From positions 806,001 through 870,000 of the forward strand of contig NC_089465.1 of NCBI RefSeq assembly GCF_029203305.1: DNA of 64,000 nt, given 5' to 3'. This DNA comes from Yamadazyma tenuis (taxonomy: Eukaryota > Ascomycota > Pichiomycetes > Serinales > Debaryomycetaceae). Below are positions 9,937 through 19,667 of this stretch, one piece after another. The notes below the pieces were generated by a model that saw only the letters and a program-made list of their open reading frames with translations, had not been told where the DNA came from and searched no databases. How positions within the stretch are numbered: the stretch's first letter is position 1; every line of letters starts with the position of its first letter. The position numbers and the translations under genes were made by a program.

Positions 9937-11016
9937 ATGTTGAGAGGAAAGAGTCACAGAGAGCTCATTGAGTTGTCCAAGGTTATAATTCAACCACTAT
10001 TGCCCAACTTGTATAAAGGCCAGGCCGGGAAAGTGGCGGTGATTGGTGGGTGTGAAGATTATACTGGTGCTCCTTATTTTGCATCTTCTGCGAGTGCCTT
10101 AATTGGTAGTGATCTTACCCACGTTATTTGCGAAAAGGTGGCTGCTCCCATCATCAAGTCGTATTCTCCAGACTTAATGGTACATCCATATTTGTTCGAT
10201 ACCGGCAATCCTGAGATCACTTCCCAATTTCTGCCTGATCAAATGGAAGAATTGAGAACACTAAGTCTCAAGGATGTGATCAAGCCCAGTTTTAAGCTAC
10301 TAGATGGGTTTATCGAATCCAAAGTCTTACCCAAAGTACTTGGACTTATCGACAGGTGTGACATCTTTATAATTGGACCGGGGTTTGGCAGAGACTCATT
10401 GATGGTAAAGTCAATGATCAAGATTCTAGAGCAAATCAAGGTTGCTAATAAGCCGGTGATTTTGGATGCAGATGCCCTTTTCGTGGTGAGCTTGGATCCT
10501 ACTATTATTCAAGGGTATAAAAAGGCTATCTTGACTCCGAACTTGATTGAGTTTGAAAGAATCGCCAGCCACTTTGGTATCGAGTCAATATTGAAAGAGA
10601 CTCGGTTAGATCCCATTCTCAATGCTGTAAGTCAATTGAGCACCAAATTGGGAGTAACTGTGATGAGGAAATCGAATGCTGAGATCATCGTGGATGGTGA
10701 AAACCACCTCATCAACGATCTTAGTGGCTCGGCAAGAAGAATTGGAGGCCAAGGTGATACTCTTACCGGATGTTTGGCTACCTTTGTGAATTGGTCATAC
10801 CACTACCAAGCTGGACTTTGGGATAACGAGGGACCCAAGCTAAATGCTCAAGATTCCACCTTATTGGCGTGCTATGCGTCTTCTGCCATTGTCAGATTGG
10901 CCTCGCGAAAGGCTTTTAAGCGGTACGGACGGGCAATGCAGACGTCCGATATTCAACGCTTTTTGGGTGAGGCTTATACTGAGCTTTATGATAGCGAAGA
11001 GTTCATTAAGGTTTAG
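9937..11016 (+). CDS. ATP-dependent NAD(P)H-hydrate dehydratase
   Basis: Repairs NADHX/NADPHX by ATP-driven dehydration; orthologous to S. cerevisiae YKL151C and mammalian NAXD (CARKD). The 359 residues start at the first in-frame ATG (9937). The open frame continues upstream to a TTG at 9820, but that stretch has no ATG. Ribokinase-fold motifs are visible: GKVAVIGGCEDYTGAPYFA, IIGPGFGRD, VILDADALFV, ILTPNLIEFERI and the nucleotide-binding GGQGDTLTG near 273. Most fungal enzymes are cytosolic; no clear targeting peptide is seen from this start. Confidence 0.93.
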   Translation: MLRGKSHRELIELSKVIIQPLLPNLYKGQAGKVAVIGGCEDYTGAPYFASSASALIGSDLTHVICEKVAAPIIKSYSPDLMVHPYLFDTGNPEITSQFLPDQMEELRTLSLKDVIKPSFKLLDGFIESKVLPKVLGLIDRCDIFIIGPGFGRDSLMVKSMIKILEQIKVANKPVILDADALFVVSLDPTIIQGYKKAILTPNLIEFERIASHFGIESILKETRLDPILNAVSQLSTKLGVTVMRKSNAEIIVDGENHLINDLSGSARRIGGQGDTLTGCLATFVNWSYHYQAGLWDNEGPKLNAQDSTLLACYASSAIVRLASRKAFKRYGRAMQTSDIQRFLGEAYTELYDSEEFIKV

Positions 11017-11339
11017 TAGTTTGATTTATATGAATAATGAATGGTGATTTGGATTATCCAGTAGAGACATCATGGAGTTATGATGGAACATAGGGAATAC
11101 CTTTTGGATTTTAACGTAGTATACTTGGATCTTGGGGTTGGTTTACAGTTTATTGAAAATGATAACATATATGTTCTTGCAGCATTGGCGCTTTACATCA
11201 ATACTCGCAAAAAAATCACATATTTAAGCGCTTGCGACTCCACCTTTTCAATAAGTACCCAACTCAATTCCAATTATCTCATCTTCCTTCCACTCGCCAT
11301 CCATGTGCTAGCATTCACACACACCTTTATACCTTCAGC
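11017..11339 (+). promoter_or_regulatory. Upstream region of the first MRR1-like gene
   Basis: The 323-bp gap between two plus-strand genes holds a TATA-like TATTTAA just inside acatatttaagcgcttgcg near 11220, about 120 bp before the ATG. It overlaps a small AAGCGCTT palindrome. The last 100 bp are pyrimidine-rich, as in yeast leaders. Short frames here are not convincing. Confidence 0.35.
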
Positions 11340-13721
11340 ATGAACAGATATAAGCCAAAGCGTATGAGACCCATAAATGCTTGTGTTTCTTGTAGAACCA
11401 GAAAGATAAAATGTGACAAGGGCCAGCCGTGCTCCAAGTGTTCCAAGTACGGTGGCGAATGTGTATATCAGCCATTTGACTTCTTACCAAGAGAAGCTAA
11501 TGAGCAGGTTTCTGTTGGCGAAGACTTAAGCTTATTGGATAGTCAGGAGGTAGAAAAACAGATAGCTGAAGCTCAAATGAATATAGCCAATCTAGAAAAA
11601 GAGCTAACTTCCGCAAAATCTTTGGTTGCTAGGTCTTTGGAGAGGGAAATAAGCTCAACTGGCTCCACACCGTCATCTCCTTTCTCATCTACCTCGTCTT
11701 CAAGCACCACAAATATATCTTCAGCTGATAAAACTCCTACGGCATACTTGGCTATTCCTCTTCAGCAGCGTCAGATTATAGGGCTCGACGACCCTGTCCC
11801 ATTCGAATTTTCAGAAGCAGAGAGAAAACTAGAAGTCAATATCTTTGATCTTTATAATCCTGTTAAAACTGATGGGGTTATACGAAAACAATCACCTCCC
11901 CTATCATGGATGTCGTTCATCAATTGTGATCGATTTCTCAATGCCATGCAACAAGCGGTGTATAAAGACTTATCATTGGACTCGAAATTGAACTTTTTAA
12001 ACCTGATAGCTGATGCTGGATGTTCCGAGGCTACAGAAAGATTATTCACTATGAAATATCATGATGATGAAGACCTCGATGATTTCAAACCCATTGATGA
12101 GGCTGACCTTAACCCCAGTCTACTACCATTGGGATTAGAAACGTTGAATTCTAATGTGTTCCCAATGGGGGACTATGTGCAACCTGAATTTCAGTTACTG
12201 AAACAAATTTGCCAGTTTCTTCCTGATCGTAGGATCATAGACATGTTGGTGGACCGATTTTTCATTTACTTGTACCCATTTATACATGTTCTTGATCAAC
12301 ATGATTTCTTGAATCAAGTTGACCGGATTTTAAAGGATTTGGACAGGGGCCAGGTGGTGATTAAAGATAAATTTGATCTCACCCAAATAGGAATTCTATT
12401 GATAATGTTGAGGCTAAGCTACGTGTCTTTGTATACATGTAACAAGAGTTTGAATGAATCAAATTTGATGCAGAATCTTAAATTTGAAGAAGAAGATGAA
12501 GACAATGTTCGGTTTTTGCTCAAACATCCAATTGATTTGAAAGCAGTTGATTTATCTCAACAATGTTTGAATAAGGTGGGGTTATTTTCCACACTTACGC
12601 TAAGCAATCTTCAATTAGCCTTAATGATACGATCCTACCAAAAATATGGGCCCGAGTATATTTTAGGTTCAGGAGAGAATGAACCTTACTCGTTTGACGT
12701 TATCATTTCCATATTGGCACAAAAACTCGAGGTGTTCCATGAACTTGGCCCAAAGCTTTCAGAAAGGGAGAGGAACTTGAGACGGAAAATCGGAGCATAT
12801 CTTATATCTCTATCTCTCTTAAATTTTGGAGCTTTAAATTGTGTCAAAAACTTTAAAATGGCTATTTGCAATATCCAAATTCCTGAGTATACTAAAGAAA
12901 ACTCCAACAATTTCAACGAAAATACAGAGAGAATAACACTTCAAATATTGTCAAGTATTTTATCCCCCGGGCAATTGTATTCTGACACACAACTGTTATT
13001 TGAAAACTACTCTTCTCCTAATTTTGAGAAGGCTAGTCAGGGCCTCATCGATTCGTATGAGAAAACATTTACGCCACTCCTCATCAGAAGGGCTCATGAC
13101 AAATACACTATTTGTATTATCAATACGTTAACTATAAGGTCTAGGCTTATGCGATGTTTCGTGAAACTTTCAATCAAATTTCACTTGTATAACAGCTTAG
13201 AAGATCGGACTTTAACCCATAAGCTTCTTGACGATATGCTTCAAATAATTTTCAAAGAAATGCTTGTGCTATGCAAAGCAATTTTTTCCAAAGAAGGATG
13301 CTTTGCAAACACCATAGACCTAATATTCATTCCTTCATTGATACATTTAATCCACCGTGTGCTTTTAATCATCACTGGTATGATGATCAGACTAAATTTG
13401 ATTTTGAACAAGTTCAAGCGACAACTGATTAATAACCATTACACCCACAATTGTGAACATTTGCTAGGATTATTCAACAAAACCAATGCCGTGTTTTTCA
13501 AATTTCTTCTTAACTTAAGTAACCGGTACTATTATGGGTGGAGAGTGTTCAAGACACAGAACTACTTTATTCGCTGCATAAACTTGCTCGAACTTCGATC
13601 AATTTTCAAAGATGTGGACATTTCAGAGAATTTCAAGTTTACCAACAACTGGGTATTGCAAATCAGTGAATTAATCACCCATCAGTTGAACGATGATCAA
13701 TCACCCTCTATTAGCTCATAG
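11340..13721 (+). CDS. Zn2Cys6 transcription factor, MRR1-like, upstream tandem copy
   Basis: Probable nuclear DNA-binding regulator of 793 residues starting MNRYKPKRMRP. The zinc cluster at about 15-45 reads CVSC-RTRKIKC-DKGQPC-SKC-SKYGGEC, a complete six-cysteine set. A short coiled segment (near 85-100, IANLEKELTSAKSL) could dimerise. The middle region carries MRR1-family motifs: PLSWMSF, FLPDRRIIDMLVDRFFIYLYPFIHVLD and IGILLIMLRLSYVSL. C. albicans MRR1 controls the MDR1 efflux pump; that this paralogue does likewise is inference. Compared with its neighbour it ends soon after the homology region (ELITHQLNDDQSPSISS) and lacks the acidic tail. CTG codons may encode Ser. Confidence 0.82.
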   Translation: MNRYKPKRMRPINACVSCRTRKIKCDKGQPCSKCSKYGGECVYQPFDFLPREANEQVSVGEDLSLLDSQEVEKQIAEAQMNIANLEKELTSAKSLVARSLEREISSTGSTPSSPFSSTSSSSTTNISSADKTPTAYLAIPLQQRQIIGLDDPVPFEFSEAERKLEVNIFDLYNPVKTDGVIRKQSPPLSWMSFINCDRFLNAMQQAVYKDLSLDSKLNFLNLIADAGCSEATERLFTMKYHDDEDLDDFKPIDEADLNPSLLPLGLETLNSNVFPMGDYVQPEFQLLKQICQFLPDRRIIDMLVDRFFIYLYPFIHVLDQHDFLNQVDRILKDLDRGQVVIKDKFDLTQIGILLIMLRLSYVSLYTCNKSLNESNLMQNLKFEEEDEDNVRFLLKHPIDLKAVDLSQQCLNKVGLFSTLTLSNLQLALMIRSYQKYGPEYILGSGENEPYSFDVIISILAQKLEVFHELGPKLSERERNLRRKIGAYLISLSLLNFGALNCVKNFKMAICNIQIPEYTKENSNNFNENTERITLQILSSILSPGQLYSDTQLLFENYSSPNFEKASQGLIDSYEKTFTPLLIRRAHDKYTICIINTLTIRSRLMRCFVKLSIKFHLYNSLEDRTLTHKLLDDMLQIIFKEMLVLCKAIFSKEGCFANTIDLIFIPSLIHLIHRVLLIITGMMIRLNLILNKFKRQLINNHYTHNCEHLLGLFNKTNAVFFKFLLNLSNRYYYGWRVFKTQNYFIRCINLLELRSIFKDVDISENFKFTNNWVLQISELITHQLNDDQSPSISS

Positions 13722-13872
13722 TATATAGTCTATTACACAATTGGCAATTTTGCGGTTACTGCATAAAAGCCCTGAGGATGGGAAAGTGCGACGGCGGAAC
13801 CACCTTTAGATCTAGTATCATAACTTCCAGTTTATACGCATAGTTCTTTTCCTTCTATATTCCCAATACGTT

Positions 13873-16791
13873 ATGGATTTCCAAGAGGATTTAACGGTTC
13901 TGGGGGATACACTTGACAAGCTGGGTAAAGTGAAGCCAGTGTGTACCTTTTGTAAACGACGGAAAATTAAATGTGACCGTGGCATTCCTTGCTCATCTTG
14001 TATAAGGTTTAACAACAAGGAATGTGTGTATGTGGACCCCAATCCCAAATCAATCAAGAAGAAGGCGAGCAAGCCTTCAAAGAAGACATTGGAACTGGAA
14101 ATAGAGATTTTGAAAGAGAGAATTGGTGAACTTCAGAAGAGTATCGTTAATGATAGAGGGGACGTGGTTGGGGAAACATCTCCAAATGGTAAACCTCCTC
14201 TTGCTTCGTATTCATTGGACCACGCCACGGAAGCGAGGTACGAGAATGATTTTGACGAGTTAATGCAATTGGTGGAGGAGCATAGCTGGAATGAGTCATT
14301 TAACTTACTTAATCAGGGAAGTGTAGTGTTTGACCACGAGCCACTAGGTAGGAAAAATTTTGGGTTTTTCTCCTGGAAGGCATGCTATGTGGTGGATCCT
14401 GCCTTAAAGTATATGGGTGCATATGCCAAAAGATTGCACCAGGAAGGTAAGGGGTTCTACGGATCTAATGATTTGAGTGAGGCTAACACAAGAAGGATCA
14501 ATGGTTTTTTCCTGTACAACGTGGAACCTTTAGTTCACAAGAACGAGACTTGTGTGCTTCCCAACTGTCATCTTTGCAGTGGTTCCAATTCTATGGAAGT
14601 GGAAGAGCCTCCTCAAAAAGTGAACCGCTCTAGCTCGATATTAAATCCCATTAATGTTCTTAATAATAAAGCTGAAACCAAGTTTTCTGAACTTTTTGAA
14701 CTACAGAGAAAAATCGAGTTGTTCTTGCCATCAAAGAGAATCATTCTAACCTTTCTCAACAGGTTTTTCAAAACCTTGTATACTTTCATGCCAGTTATCG
14801 ATGAGTCTGACTTCAAGTCTCAGGTCTGTAGACTCCTTGAAGGAACAGAACTTGATGAGCGGCCTGTGAGCTTAAGGATAAAGACCAAGTTGGATTTTGC
14901 GTACTTGGGTATACTACTTTTACTTCTAAGGTTGTCGTATTTGGCTTTGTTGCCAATGAATCAATGGACCAAAAGTGCAATAAAAGACCACTATATGGAA
15001 GAAGAAATTGAGGAAGTTAGAATGTTATTAAATCATAATATTGGCCTCGATGCTGCGAGGTTGTCTCAAGACTGTGTGGGTGTTTTTAATTTGTGTGGAG
15101 TCATTAACCTCACCATTTTCCAGTTGGTATTGGTCACTAGAACGTATAGCATCTTTGCGCCTGAAAAGGGAGATGGTCCAGAGCAAGGTGAAGCTCAAAT
15201 ACTTAATACTACGTTATTCCAAATGGCTTACGGTTTGGGTATTCACCGTGAACCAAATAACACCACTGTTTTCCAAGATGAAAAATCGAAGAACTTGATT
15301 AGAAAAATGTGGTCAATGCTATTGATGTTGGATCTTAACCATTCATTGGAATATGGCGACCCTTTAAATGTGAGCCGGTTTTCTTATGACACGCTTTATC
15401 CAACTTTCCGAAAAGAGAACTCAAACTTGATTGATTTGAATAGAGAGAAATTCGTGGTTGAATGTTATCAGTTTATGGAAATCTGCTATAAGCCTTTGAT
15501 TGGGTTCATTAGTGAATTACTTGATGTCAACGCTACTTATAATGTGACCACACTCTGCAAAAAGCTTCGGTATTTGAGAGCCACTTTATTTAATCCACAA
15601 GATGGACTCATAACTTCTTGGGTTCGTAAGTTTGATGCTTCACAGGAGACAAATACTATGCTCAACTTGACCAAGTATAAGATTCAATTGCAATTTTCCC
15701 ATTTCATTTGTACCTTATATTTCCACTTGTATAACTATTTCGAAAAGAAGAAGCTATTTGAAGTGGCATTCTATTACCTTTTCAACTTGATGAACAAAGT
15801 TTTGTTGGTGTTGTTTCCTTTCTATTTTGAATTGGTCAACCTAAAGAGTGTTGAACCTACTATTGATTTTGTGTTGGTACCTGGTATACAATCACTTTTA
15901 CATAAGGCAACATTATTTTTGTTGTCCTTAATGGTGAGAATCAAGATCAATATTATCGCTAGTATGGATGCCCCAAACCATATGTTATTATTCCGGTCCG
16001 ATATGCAATACAGAAGAAATTTTGATAGTTTATGCAGCTTGTTTCATAAATTACTTGAAATAAGTAGCTGTTTGACGAGCATTGCAGATGCATACAGCAA
16101 AAAATACTATTACTCCTGGATGATTTCACGAGTGAATAAATTCTTCTTGAGCCTCATCAAGTCTCCAGATTTCAGAGAAATTGTTTACAATGGATCTGCT
16201 TCATTCCCAATCTTTGCCGATTTTGAGAAGGTTGATAAGTTACAAGAATTGTTGAACTTATGTCTTGAAACAAAAGCAAAGTTATCCAGTCTGAACCCAA
16301 ATATCGACAAGTCTTACACCAGAAACGACGCAGACCTCTTTGATTCTTCTTTGGTCAACCCATACAAAGAGACAGATATATCACCTTTTAATGATACTAA
16401 TTATTCAAGTACTGTATCCTCTAACTTTGAAAAGGAATCGATGGATAGAACCACTAATGATGGAAGAAACACAATGAGTTCTGATATGGGTGATAATGGA
16501 ATTCCTCTGGAAGAAGTCGATAACATCTGGTTGCAGTTACTTGGAGTCCGTGATGGTTCTGTCAATGAAGCCGAAGACTTTTTGGGTCATGATATTCCTC
16601 AAACCAGCTTTTCATATCCAGAGGCTACAAGAGTTCCACCTGAAATGAGTAAGCAAATGGGAAATATGAACATTCAAAGCCCAAATTTCAACTTTGAACA
16701 ATCCCCATTTCTTGGAGCCAATGGGGAGCTAACTCAAAAATCGGTTGTTGATGCGTTCTTAATCGACGAGCTATTTGGAGATTTCTCTTGA
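13873..16791 (+). CDS. Zn2Cys6 transcription factor, MRR1-like, downstream tandem copy
   Basis: Probable regulator of 972 residues. The zinc cluster at about 25-55 reads CTFC-KRRKIKC-DRGIPC-SSC-IRFNNKEC, followed by a predicted coiled coil (TLELEIEILKERIGELQKS). Fungal-specific middle-homology motifs match MRR1: FGFFSWKACY, LPSKRIILTFLNRFF, LYTFMPVIDESDF, LGILLLLLRLSYLAL and MAYGLGIHREPNN. The C-terminus is acidic/hydrophobic (VVDAFLIDELFGDFS), resembling an activation domain. It starts 151 bp after its relative at 11340-13721, same orientation, so the pair looks like an old tandem duplication. This copy is the better MRR1 candidate, but true orthology needs a phylogeny because the family is expanded in this clade. 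Confidence 0.85.
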   Translation: MDFQEDLTVLGDTLDKLGKVKPVCTFCKRRKIKCDRGIPCSSCIRFNNKECVYVDPNPKSIKKKASKPSKKTLELEIEILKERIGELQKSIVNDRGDVVGETSPNGKPPLASYSLDHATEARYENDFDELMQLVEEHSWNESFNLLNQGSVVFDHEPLGRKNFGFFSWKACYVVDPALKYMGAYAKRLHQEGKGFYGSNDLSEANTRRINGFFLYNVEPLVHKNETCVLPNCHLCSGSNSMEVEEPPQKVNRSSSILNPINVLNNKAETKFSELFELQRKIELFLPSKRIILTFLNRFFKTLYTFMPVIDESDFKSQVCRLLEGTELDERPVSLRIKTKLDFAYLGILLLLLRLSYLALLPMNQWTKSAIKDHYMEEEIEEVRMLLNHNIGLDAARLSQDCVGVFNLCGVINLTIFQLVLVTRTYSIFAPEKGDGPEQGEAQILNTTLFQMAYGLGIHREPNNTTVFQDEKSKNLIRKMWSMLLMLDLNHSLEYGDPLNVSRFSYDTLYPTFRKENSNLIDLNREKFVVECYQFMEICYKPLIGFISELLDVNATYNVTTLCKKLRYLRATLFNPQDGLITSWVRKFDASQETNTMLNLTKYKIQLQFSHFICTLYFHLYNYFEKKKLFEVAFYYLFNLMNKVLLVLFPFYFELVNLKSVEPTIDFVLVPGIQSLLHKATLFLLSLMVRIKINIIASMDAPNHMLLFRSDMQYRRNFDSLCSLFHKLLEISSCLTSIADAYSKKYYYSWMISRVNKFFLSLIKSPDFREIVYNGSASFPIFADFEKVDKLQELLNLCLETKAKLSSLNPNIDKSYTRNDADLFDSSLVNPYKETDISPFNDTNYSSTVSSNFEKESMDRTTNDGRNTMSSDMGDNGIPLEEVDNIWLQLLGVRDGSVNEAEDFLGHDIPQTSFSYPEATRVPPEMSKQMGNMNIQSPNFNFEQSPFLGANGELTQKSVVDAFLIDELFGDFS

Positions 16792-17488
16792 AAGCAAAAT
16801 ATAAAATGGAGGACTTGAAAAAGTCACTACCTGTAAATAGATTAACGACTGTTTTATGCAAATATCTCAATATATGACTGTACATAATCGTCCCAGAAAG
16901 AAGAAGAGATGTGAGCAAGATTTCTAAATGTTCAAACGCATGCAATCAGTTTGAAACTACCATTTGAAACCCGCCAAGAGGGTCTTCTTTTAGTACTTTA
17001 GCAGCAAGATAAATGCCCCCCAGTTTAGGAAAGAGAGGGCTTTTCCGCTAATATGCTTATTTACGGAATCCGAAGTCCTTATCGGCGATACACCTCTCCT
17101 AAACAAACTGAGTCAGAAATATGGTGAATCAATGAAAATTCATCATGCTGACAGTTCTGCTAGCCTATTCATCTTTGTAAAGTGGCTAGCAGACCTGCTA
17201 CGTATAGCTGACAATATGCATAAAATTTCTAGTGTTCAACAGTTGTTCCCGCAAGAACAAAAGCCTAGTATGGACTTTTAATAAGAGAGGGGTTTAAGCA
17301 ATAAAGGAAACTAGCGACAACACAACACCCCATGACTGTATCTGACTCACATCAGAAGCATAGCCAAAGCAGGCGGGATTTACTGGATCGCCATATTTGC
17401 CAAAATTGGCAGTTGTATCCCCCTGGTCTCAATTATAAAATCTCAATCATTTTCCTAACCTTATCATTGAGAAAATAATATCCTAACA
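16792..17488 (+). promoter_or_regulatory. Upstream region of the acetyltransferase gene with two bZIP sites
   Basis: The 697-bp gap has no gene. It contains TGAGTCA at 17109-17115 and TGACTCA at 17343-17349, perfect sites for Gcn4/AP-1-type bZIP factors. A 10-bp inverted repeat lies at 17156-17165 and 17184-17193 with an 18-nt loop. TATAAAA is at 17434-17440, 49 bp before the ATG of the acetyltransferase. The layout suggests amino-acid-starvation control of that gene; this is inference from motifs. Confidence 0.45.
17156..17193. repeat. Inverted repeat, 10-bp arms
   Basis: Arms tctgctagcc (17156-17165) and ggctagcaga (17184-17193) are perfect reverse complements separated by 18 nt. The repeat sits between the two bZIP-type sites upstream of the acetyltransferase gene. 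It could form a hairpin or bind a dimeric factor; nothing assigns it a function. Confidence 0.6.
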
Positions 17489-17947
17489 ATGTCAGTAGTT
17501 ATTAGACCAATTGAATTGAAAGATAAAGAGGCCTGGACTAAATTGTGGTGTGATCCTGAACAATCGTACCTCGAATTCTACAAGGGCCTTGATAAAGTCA
17601 CCAAAGAGGCAACTGAAAATACTTTTTCTAGGTTCTTAGATCCCAATATTGCTTCCTACGCGGCAGTTGCAGAGGTGAATGGAGAATTAATTGGGTTTGT
17701 CACGTACCTCACTCATATCTACACTTGGTCTGAACAAGACAAGACCTACTTGGGAGACTTATACGTTAGTCCAAACAGCCGATTAGGAGGGGTAGGAAGA
17801 AAGTTGATCGAATATGTTTATGGTGAAGCTGACAAATTGAACTGTCCCAACGTCTACTGGTCAACTCAATTTGAAAACCATCGTGCACAGTTATTGTACA
17901 CCAAGGTGGGTGTTAAATCCGGATTCTTGCTCTACAGAAGACCATAG
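17489..17947 (+). CDS. HPA2: GNAT acetyltransferase, HPA2/HPA3 family
   Basis: Single-domain acetyl-CoA-dependent N-acetyltransferase of 152 residues. It aligns along its length with S. cerevisiae Hpa2 (156 residues, histone/polyamine acetylation in vitro) and Hpa3 (D-amino-acid acetylation). Motifs include FSRFLDPNIASYAAVAEVNGELIGFV, the acetyl-CoA loop YLGDLYVSPNSRLGGVGRKLI near 88-108, and WSTQFENHRAQLLYTKVG. Sequence cannot separate the Hpa2 and Hpa3 substrates. Upstream bZIP sites suggest nitrogen or amino-acid regulation. It is convergent with the bHLH gene, 26 bp between stops. Confidence 0.85.
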   Translation: MSVVIRPIELKDKEAWTKLWCDPEQSYLEFYKGLDKVTKEATENTFSRFLDPNIASYAAVAEVNGELIGFVTYLTHIYTWSEQDKTYLGDLYVSPNSRLGGVGRKLIEYVYGEADKLNCPNVYWSTQFENHRAQLLYTKVGVKSGFLLYRRP

Positions 17948-17973
17948 GAAAGTTCTTTATTCACGTACGTAAA

Positions 17974-18939
17974 TCAATTCAACAAGTTGTCAATTGAACT
18001 CTTTCTCAAGCTAAGTAACGTTTTGGTGGCATTAATTTCTTCATCAATATCCCCATTTATAACAACCAGTTTAGGAGGGCTTTTGAAAAGCTTCTTTTGT
18101 GGTAACGACAAGGCCGGATCAGGTAACTGGAACTTTGAGTTGTATCTGAATCTGTTAGGAGGCATGTCGGGTGTTATAATGGGGCTAGGGAGCTGGAAAG
18201 AATCTTCATCTTCATTGTCATTGAATTCGAGATTGGTATCTTCGAAAGTAATTGGTAGGTTTCCAGAGCTGGTTGAACTTCTGCTACTGCTGCTTCCCAA
18301 TCCTGTCAATTCGTTGTGGTCGACACTCAATTGGCCGTTTGCTTCCTCTAGTAACTTCTTGAAGCTGAAATCTTTGTCGATGTTTCTATAATCGTTGACA
18401 TTCAAAGGATATTTAGTGAAGGTATTGTCAAAGTCAAACTCAGCATCTGACAGTCTTAGTAACTCCAGTTGTTTCTGTATTAAATGGTGAAGGTACATGA
18501 TATATTCAACCGAACTCTTCAAGATTGTCAACTTGTACATCCCATCAATCTTGGAATTATTATTGACGGACTTCTCCCCAGGAGACTTGCTAGTTCTGCA
18601 AGCAGGTATCAAATACTTCAAGGCTTCAAACTCTCTATTGATCTTGATTCTTCTTCTCTTTTCGATAAGTGAATGTAATTGTTTGGTTTCCATCTTTCGT
18701 TTTGCCAACTCCTCTTCGTTGAAATTGCTGGTGGATCTTCTTCTTTTCTTCTTGGACTCACCCGTTGTCATCAAAGGGGAAGAGAATGGAAGTTCAGACG
18801 GTAATTGGTGGTCCTGTTCATCATTGTGGTGGTAATCAGTTAATATCTCGAAGCTACTATTATGTTGATCCAACTCCTTGTTGAGTTGGATAATTGTTGT
18901 CTTCAACACCGGAGGCGGTGGGAACTTTTTGTTAGGCAT
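17974..18939 (-). CDS. Basic helix-loop-helix transcription factor
   Basis: Probable nuclear regulator of 321 residues starting MPNKKFPPPP; 28 upstream in-frame residues from a longer frame are not convincing. A KKKRRR nuclear-localisation stretch precedes the bHLH at roughly 105-185: basic region and helix 1 KQLHSLIEKRRRIKINREFEALKYLIP, a long loop, then helix 2 YKLTILKSSVEYIMYLHHLIQKQLELL. The C-terminal half is Ser/Asp/Glu-rich. The basic region differs from yeast Pho4, Cbf1 and Tye7. An Ino2-type factor of CTG yeasts is possible, but I cannot confirm it, so no symbol is given. Confidence 0.8.
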   Translation of the reverse strand: MPNKKFPPPPVLKTTIIQLNKELDQHNSSFEILTDYHHNDEQDHQLPSELPFSSPLMTTGESKKKRRRSTSNFNEEELAKRKMETKQLHSLIEKRRRIKINREFEALKYLIPACRTSKSPGEKSVNNNSKIDGMYKLTILKSSVEYIMYLHHLIQKQLELLRLSDAEFDFDNTFTKYPLNVNDYRNIDKDFSFKKLLEEANGQLSVDHNELTGLGSSSSRSSTSSGNLPITFEDTNLEFNDNEDEDSFQLPSPIITPDMPPNRFRYNSKFQLPDPALSLPQKKLFKSPPKLVVINGDIDEEINATKTLLSLRKSSIDNLLN

Positions 18940-19665
18940 GGGTAATAATATTTTGAATACAAGCAGAAATTTATTATTACGGCTTTGGCAGCAAGCGTAT
19001 GCCCAAGTTTTTATAAGTTTCAATAAAGTTATCGAACGTGGCTATTCCTAACACAAGAACCCTAAAAAAACTTTACCAAATAGGATTTTGTGTTACCAAT
19101 ACTGCCTTGTGGTATGGGCACCTGGAGTAGGGCTGAAGTTTAAATTGTTTAGGAGTATCCAACGTGTGACAAATTGGTACCACGCAAGTGCAGTAAGATT
19201 AAAGCACGAGTTTAATTGAAGGCTCGTGTGATTAAATTTTCTTTTCAACAAAATCAGTTGCTAACGCTTGTATAGCTTCCACCACGTGGGGAGAACGTTT
19301 TCGCGGTGTGTGGTACCCATTTTTTTTTTTGCAGCCATGCGTTGAGTAAGATAACCGAGAAAGGATAATAAGACATGAAAAAGTATATGGCAAGGGTATA
19401 AAGGATGGTGAATGAGTATAGAGGTTACTGGGAGTGATTGCTAGTTTTGTCAGTTGCAGGTAAATATTTGGTGCTCATGAAATGAGTCTCCCAGTCTATG
19501 AAAATATCCCTTCTATTGTCACATACCGGTTTATATGCGTGGCATGCCATTCTTGTCATTTGGGAGCCATGAAACGTGTGCGGCATTGTGCAGCTGAAAT
19601 CGAGATTGTTGCTAGATTTGCTAAACCCTGTTTAAGCACAGTAGTTGTTCTTTCTTCTGTTATCG
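18940..19665 (-). promoter_or_regulatory. Upstream region of the bHLH gene with E-box and TATA
   Basis: This gene-free stretch holds a TATA element for the minus-strand gene (tttttata at 19008-19015, about 70 bp before the ATG) and a perfect E-box CACGTG at 19283-19288, inside a CCACGTGG palindrome. An 11-nt T run is near 19320. An E-box upstream of a bHLH gene could mean autoregulation or Cbf1 control; this is inference. A 74-codon plus-strand frame at 19482-19706 has no recognisable features. Confidence 0.4.
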
Positions 19666-19667
19666 GC

